This document shows, in pieces, positions 61,715 through 64,000 of a DNA stretch of 64,000 nucleotides (its first letter is position 1; the number at the start of each line of letters is the position of its first letter). The translations under genes were made by a program, and so were the position numbers. The DNA is taken from contig NZ_CP109055.1 in the NCBI RefSeq assembly GCF_035975855.1, positions 9,858,001 to 9,922,000 on the forward strand. The letters are read 5' to 3'. The notes under the pieces are model-generated. The model did not search any database. It was not told the origin of the DNA and saw only the letters and a program-made list of their open reading frames with translations. This DNA is from Streptomyces sp. NBC_01304. GTDB lineage: Bacteria > Actinomycetota > Actinomycetes > Streptomycetales > Streptomycetaceae.

Positions 61715-62317
61715 TCACCCGGCGGGGTTGGGGTCGTCGGCGCCGTACAACCGCATCACCGAGGTCCGGAACTGGTGTGCCGCGACCCGTGCGCTCAGGC
61801 GCCCGGTGCGGATCTGCCGGTCGGCGGCGTGGCCGAGCGTGATCGTCGCGGTGATGAGCCAGGCGGTATCCAGGTCGGTGGTGAACTCGCCGCTGTCGCG
61901 GCCGCGGCGGATCAGGGCCGCCAGCCGTTCCTCGACGGGCAGGTGGCGTTCCGCGTCCCGGTCCGAGTCGGCGTCCGAGTCGGCGTCCGCGTGAGGGGAT
62001 GCCGACCGCTCGGTCATCAAGGTGGCGGTCGCGTCGAGGAACCGGGCGAGGGCTTCGGTGGCGGTGCCGGACTCGATGTGGGCCGTGTCCAATACGGCGA
62101 CCGCCCGTCGGCTCAACTCGTCGCGCACCGCGGCGAGGAGCGCCTCGCGCGTGCCGAAGTGCGCATACGCGGTCTGCCGTGCCACGCCTGCCGCGGACGC
62201 GATCTCGGCCATGCTCGCTTCGGGACGCTCGGCAAGCGTGCGGATCGCCGCCGCCACCAGGGCTGCACGGTTCCGTCCGACCTCGGAGCGCTGACGACGA
62301 CGCCTTATCTCTGACAC
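61715..62317 (-). CDS. TetR-family regulator
   Basis: 200 residues from the GTG at 62317 (a TTG at 62326 also exists). The helix-turn-helix is SMAEIASAAGVARQTAYAHF. A low-complexity DADSDADSDRDAE loop from hexamers near 61960-61990 splits the ligand domain. The gene is divergent from the NTF2-like gene; a 12-bp inverted repeat spans both start codons, so both products open with MSEI. It has no clear ribosome site and may be leaderless. Confidence 0.85.
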   Translation of the reverse strand: MSEIRRRRQRSEVGRNRAALVAAAIRTLAERPEASMAEIASAAGVARQTAYAHFGTREALLAAVRDELSRRAVAVLDTAHIESGTATEALARFLDATATLMTERSASPHADADSDADSDRDAERHLPVEERLAALIRRGRDSGEFTTDLDTAWLITATITLGHAADRQIRTGRLSARVAAHQFRTSVMRLYGADDPNPAG

Positions 62318-62369
62318 AGTTGACAATGCTAACAGCGCGCCTCAAAGATGACACATATGTCAGAGATAA
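62305..62369. promoter_or_regulatory. Inverted repeat covering both divergent start codons
   Basis: ttatctctgaca (62305-62316) is the exact complement of tgtcagagataa (62358-62369). The arms contain codons 2 to 4 of both the TetR and NTF2-like genes, so the site is both coding and a probable TetR operator, about 41 bases apart. AT content is high between them. Confidence 0.6.
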
Positions 62370-62773
62370 CTGCGGCGGCCGCACGCCGCCTCCTCATCGA
62401 CTACACCCGCGACATGGCCCTCTCCGACGAGGATCCGGCGCAGATCGTGGACCGCACCCTGACCGAGGACGCGGTCTGGGTGACCGGCGGCGCGGAACTG
62501 ACCCGAGACAAGCTGATCGCGCATGCCCGCCCGGCCCGCAAGAACGTCCTTGCCGGTGACATGCGCGTGGACGACCTCCTTGTCGACGGCAACCGGTTCG
62601 CCGCGCGCTGCCAACTCAGCGCCGACCACCGCAAGCTCGGGCGCGTGGTGATGGAGCTGATCCTGATCGGCGAGGTCGCCGCGGACGGACGGGTGCGGCG
62701 CGTCAACCAGTTGGGCCGCAACCTGGACGCCGCGAACGGCACCGAGCACAGCACCGAGAACCCCACCGCGTGA
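62348..62773 (+). CDS. SnoaL/NTF2-like nuclear-transport-factor-fold protein
   Basis: 141 residues; the start may instead be the ATG at 62357, which mirrors the TetR start. Only weak ribosome-site sequence precedes either. The fold is suggested by an N-terminal helix pair (AAARRLLIDYTRDMALSDED) then strands TEDAVWVTGGAELTRDKLIA and LIGEVAADGRVRRVNQLG. SnoaL-like proteins include cyclases and small hydrolases; the activity is unknown. The stop overlaps the next gene (GTGA), so the two are co-translated. Confidence 0.72.
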   Translation: MTHMSEITAAAARRLLIDYTRDMALSDEDPAQIVDRTLTEDAVWVTGGAELTRDKLIAHARPARKNVLAGDMRVDDLLVDGNRFAARCQLSADHRKLGRVVMELILIGEVAADGRVRRVNQLGRNLDAANGTEHSTENPTA

Positions 62774-63327
62774 AGACGCCGTCGAGCACAACCGTCCGGC
62801 TCGTCCAGGGCCTCGCCCTGCTGTCCACCGGCGCCCTCGCCGGCGCCTTCGGCTACGGGGCGGCCAACCTCGTCCCCACGTTCAACGCCGTACCGCTCGA
62901 CATGAGGCTGCACTTCCACGCCCAGCTGATGCAGATGAACGGCATCACCATGCAAGGCGCCATGGGCATCTCGGCACTCAGCGCCCTCACCCTTGCCGTC
63001 ATCACCCGCGGCACCGCACGGCGGTCGGCCGCAGTGGCCGGACTCCTCACCGTCGCGTCCTTCCTCATCACCCGCCTCGGCAACGTCCCCATCAACGGCC
63101 GCATCAAGGAGTGGGCGGCCACCTCCGCACCCGCCGACCACGCCGAGATCCTGGCGCGCTGGGAGGCGTTCAACTACGCCCGCACGGCCACCGCTTTCGC
63201 CGCCTTCGCCCTGCTGATCCTGCTTGCCCTGCGCCGCGGCCCCGCTGCTCAAGACACGGATGGAGCTTCAGGGACGAACGTACGTAAGGAACGGCCGTCC
63301 CTCAGGGGCGAAGGTGCTTCAAAGTGA
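62770..63327 (+). CDS. DUF1772 (anthrone oxygenase-like) membrane protein
   Basis: 185 residues, GTG start overlapping the previous stop. Four membrane helices are visible (GLALLSTGALAGAFGYGAAN, then ALSALTLAVI, SAAVAGLLTVASFLI and ATAFAAFALLILLAL). The signature GNVPINGRIKEWAATSAPAD then WEAFNYAR is that of DUF1772, whose fungal members are anthrone oxygenases and whose bacterial members are of unknown role. The last 26 bases overlap the convergent dehydrogenase gene. Confidence 0.8.
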   Translation: MKTPSSTTVRLVQGLALLSTGALAGAFGYGAANLVPTFNAVPLDMRLHFHAQLMQMNGITMQGAMGISALSALTLAVITRGTARRSAAVAGLLTVASFLITRLGNVPINGRIKEWAATSAPADHAEILARWEAFNYARTATAFAAFALLILLALRRGPAAQDTDGASGTNVRKERPSLRGEGASK

Positions 63328-64000
63328 ACTCGGGCCGCGCATAAGGCCCCGCCTGCGCGGCCGTCGGATCCGCGGGAACGTCCGCTCCCGGAATGTGCGC
63401 CGCGTGATCCTCGGCGTTGTCGACGGGCGTGTACGCCAGCTCGAAGGGGGCCGGGAGTTCCCAGAATCGGCGTGAGTTGGCGGAGACCGCGTACACCGTC
63501 GTGAAGCCCGGGGCGGGCGCGGCGGTGAGGGCCGCGCGGCAGAAGCCGATGGCGTCGCGCGGACTCAACCAGGTGGCCAGGTGGCGCGGTTCGCTGGGGG
63601 CCTCCTCGAAGCTGCCGATGCGCAGGCAGAGCACGGAGAGGCCGAACTTGTCCGCGTACAGCTGCCCCAGCGCCTCGACGGCCGCCTTGCTCACGCCGTA
63701 GAGGCCGTCGGGCCGCACCGGGTCCTGCGAGTTGGTGCGGTGCGCGGTGGGGTAGAAACCGGCCACGCGGTTGCTGCCGGCCAGCACCACACGGGGAATC
63801 GCGAGCCTGCGGGCGGCCTCCAGGACGTGGTGCGTTCCCAGGACGTTGACCTGCAGCAGGTCGGGCAGCGGGGCCTCGTCCGCGATGCCGCCCAGGTGCA
63901 GCACGGCGTCCACGCCCACGAGCGCCGACTCCAGGGCCGTCGGATCCAGCAGATCGACCGTGTGGACCGCCTCGTTGGCGGTCTCCGCCTCCAGCGGAAC
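63302..64000 (-). CDS. NAD-dependent epimerase/dehydratase, uronate-dehydrogenase-like, 5' end missing
   Basis: 233 codons in the window; the start and the NAD-binding GxxGxxG lie beyond the right edge. The visible part has DAVLHLGGIADEAPLPDLLQ, NVLGTHHVLEAARR, VLAGSNRVAGFYPT, the catalytic YGVSK in PDGLYGVSKAAVEALGQLYA, and CLRIGSFEEAPSEPRHLATW. These fit uronate dehydrogenase, which oxidises galacturonate or glucuronate to the aldarolactone. It may also be a generic SDR epimerase. The end overlaps the convergent DUF1772 gene. Confidence 0.82.
   Translation of the reverse strand, partial: VPLEAETANEAVHTVDLLDPTALESALVGVDAVLHLGGIADEAPLPDLLQVNVLGTHHVLEAARRLAIPRVVLAGSNRVAGFYPTAHRTNSQDPVRPDGLYGVSKAAVEALGQLYADKFGLSVLCLRIGSFEEAPSEPRHLATWLSPRDAIGFCRAALTAAPAPGFTTVYAVSANSRRFWELPAPFELAYTPVDNAEDHAAHIPGADVPADPTAAQAGPYARPEFTLKHLRP

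Overview
The window is chromosomal DNA from a high-GC actinomycete, almost certainly Streptomyces. Codons favour G/C at the third position, genes overlap as ATGA or GTGA, starts are often GTG or TTG, and the content is typical: a mycothiol-dependent DinB-type protein, a Hanks kinase, sugar ABC importers without a local ATPase, and many TetR, MarR, XRE and LacI regulators. I see no rRNA, tRNA, CRISPR array, prophage or intact transposase. One 169-bp MITE-like element is present.

Layout. 1-5.2 kb: end of etfA, a citrate-lyase-type aldolase homologue, a Ser/Thr kinase, a DUF1801 protein and an R61-type DD-peptidase. 5.4-13.1 kb: an alpha-galactoside utilisation locus (LacI repressor with a palindromic operator, ROK kinase, secreted GH27 alpha-galactosidase, sugar-binding lipoprotein, two permeases) closed by a 17-bp stem terminator. 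13.2-21 kb: small secreted proteins, a two-component system, a pentapeptide-like membrane protein, a GNAT enzyme and an MFS exporter. 21.2-26.4 kb: DUF899 protein, SDR, FadR-like regulator, then leuA behind a Leu-rich leader peptide and attenuator, followed by an ABC ATPase.

26.5-31.7 kb (minus strand) is the most unusual region: a tightly overlapping operon with a 47-codon ORF, an APH-like kinase, a Nudix hydrolase, an ABC exporter, a Cys-rich reading frame and a methyltransferase-ASCH-Nudix fusion. It looks like an undescribed small-peptide or small-molecule modification and export cassette. 32-37 kb holds small membrane and secreted proteins, including one gene broken by an in-frame TGA, and an NmrA-like protein.

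37.4-40.3 kb: a MITE abuts the stop codon of a large papain-like protease with eukaryote-like modules (NBR1-type Ig, MIR, PASTA). A chagasin-type inhibitor of papain-like proteases is encoded divergently beside it. 40.4-47.6 kb: PLP aminotransferase with XRE-cupin regulator, SDR with MmyB-type regulator, and a PTS EIIBC plus GH13 hydrolase pair (trehalose-like). 47.6-55.2 kb: alpha/beta hydrolase-TetR pair, FAD oxidase, sialidase-fold lipoprotein, and helR (RNA polymerase-dissociating helicase, rifampicin tolerance) under a rifamycin-associated element. 55.3-64 kb: SGNH hydrolase, C45-like amidase, 2OG-oxygenase-like protein, DUF2079 membrane protein, MarR/DoxX and TetR/NTF2-like/DUF1772 divergent sets, and a truncated uronate-dehydrogenase-like gene at the edge.
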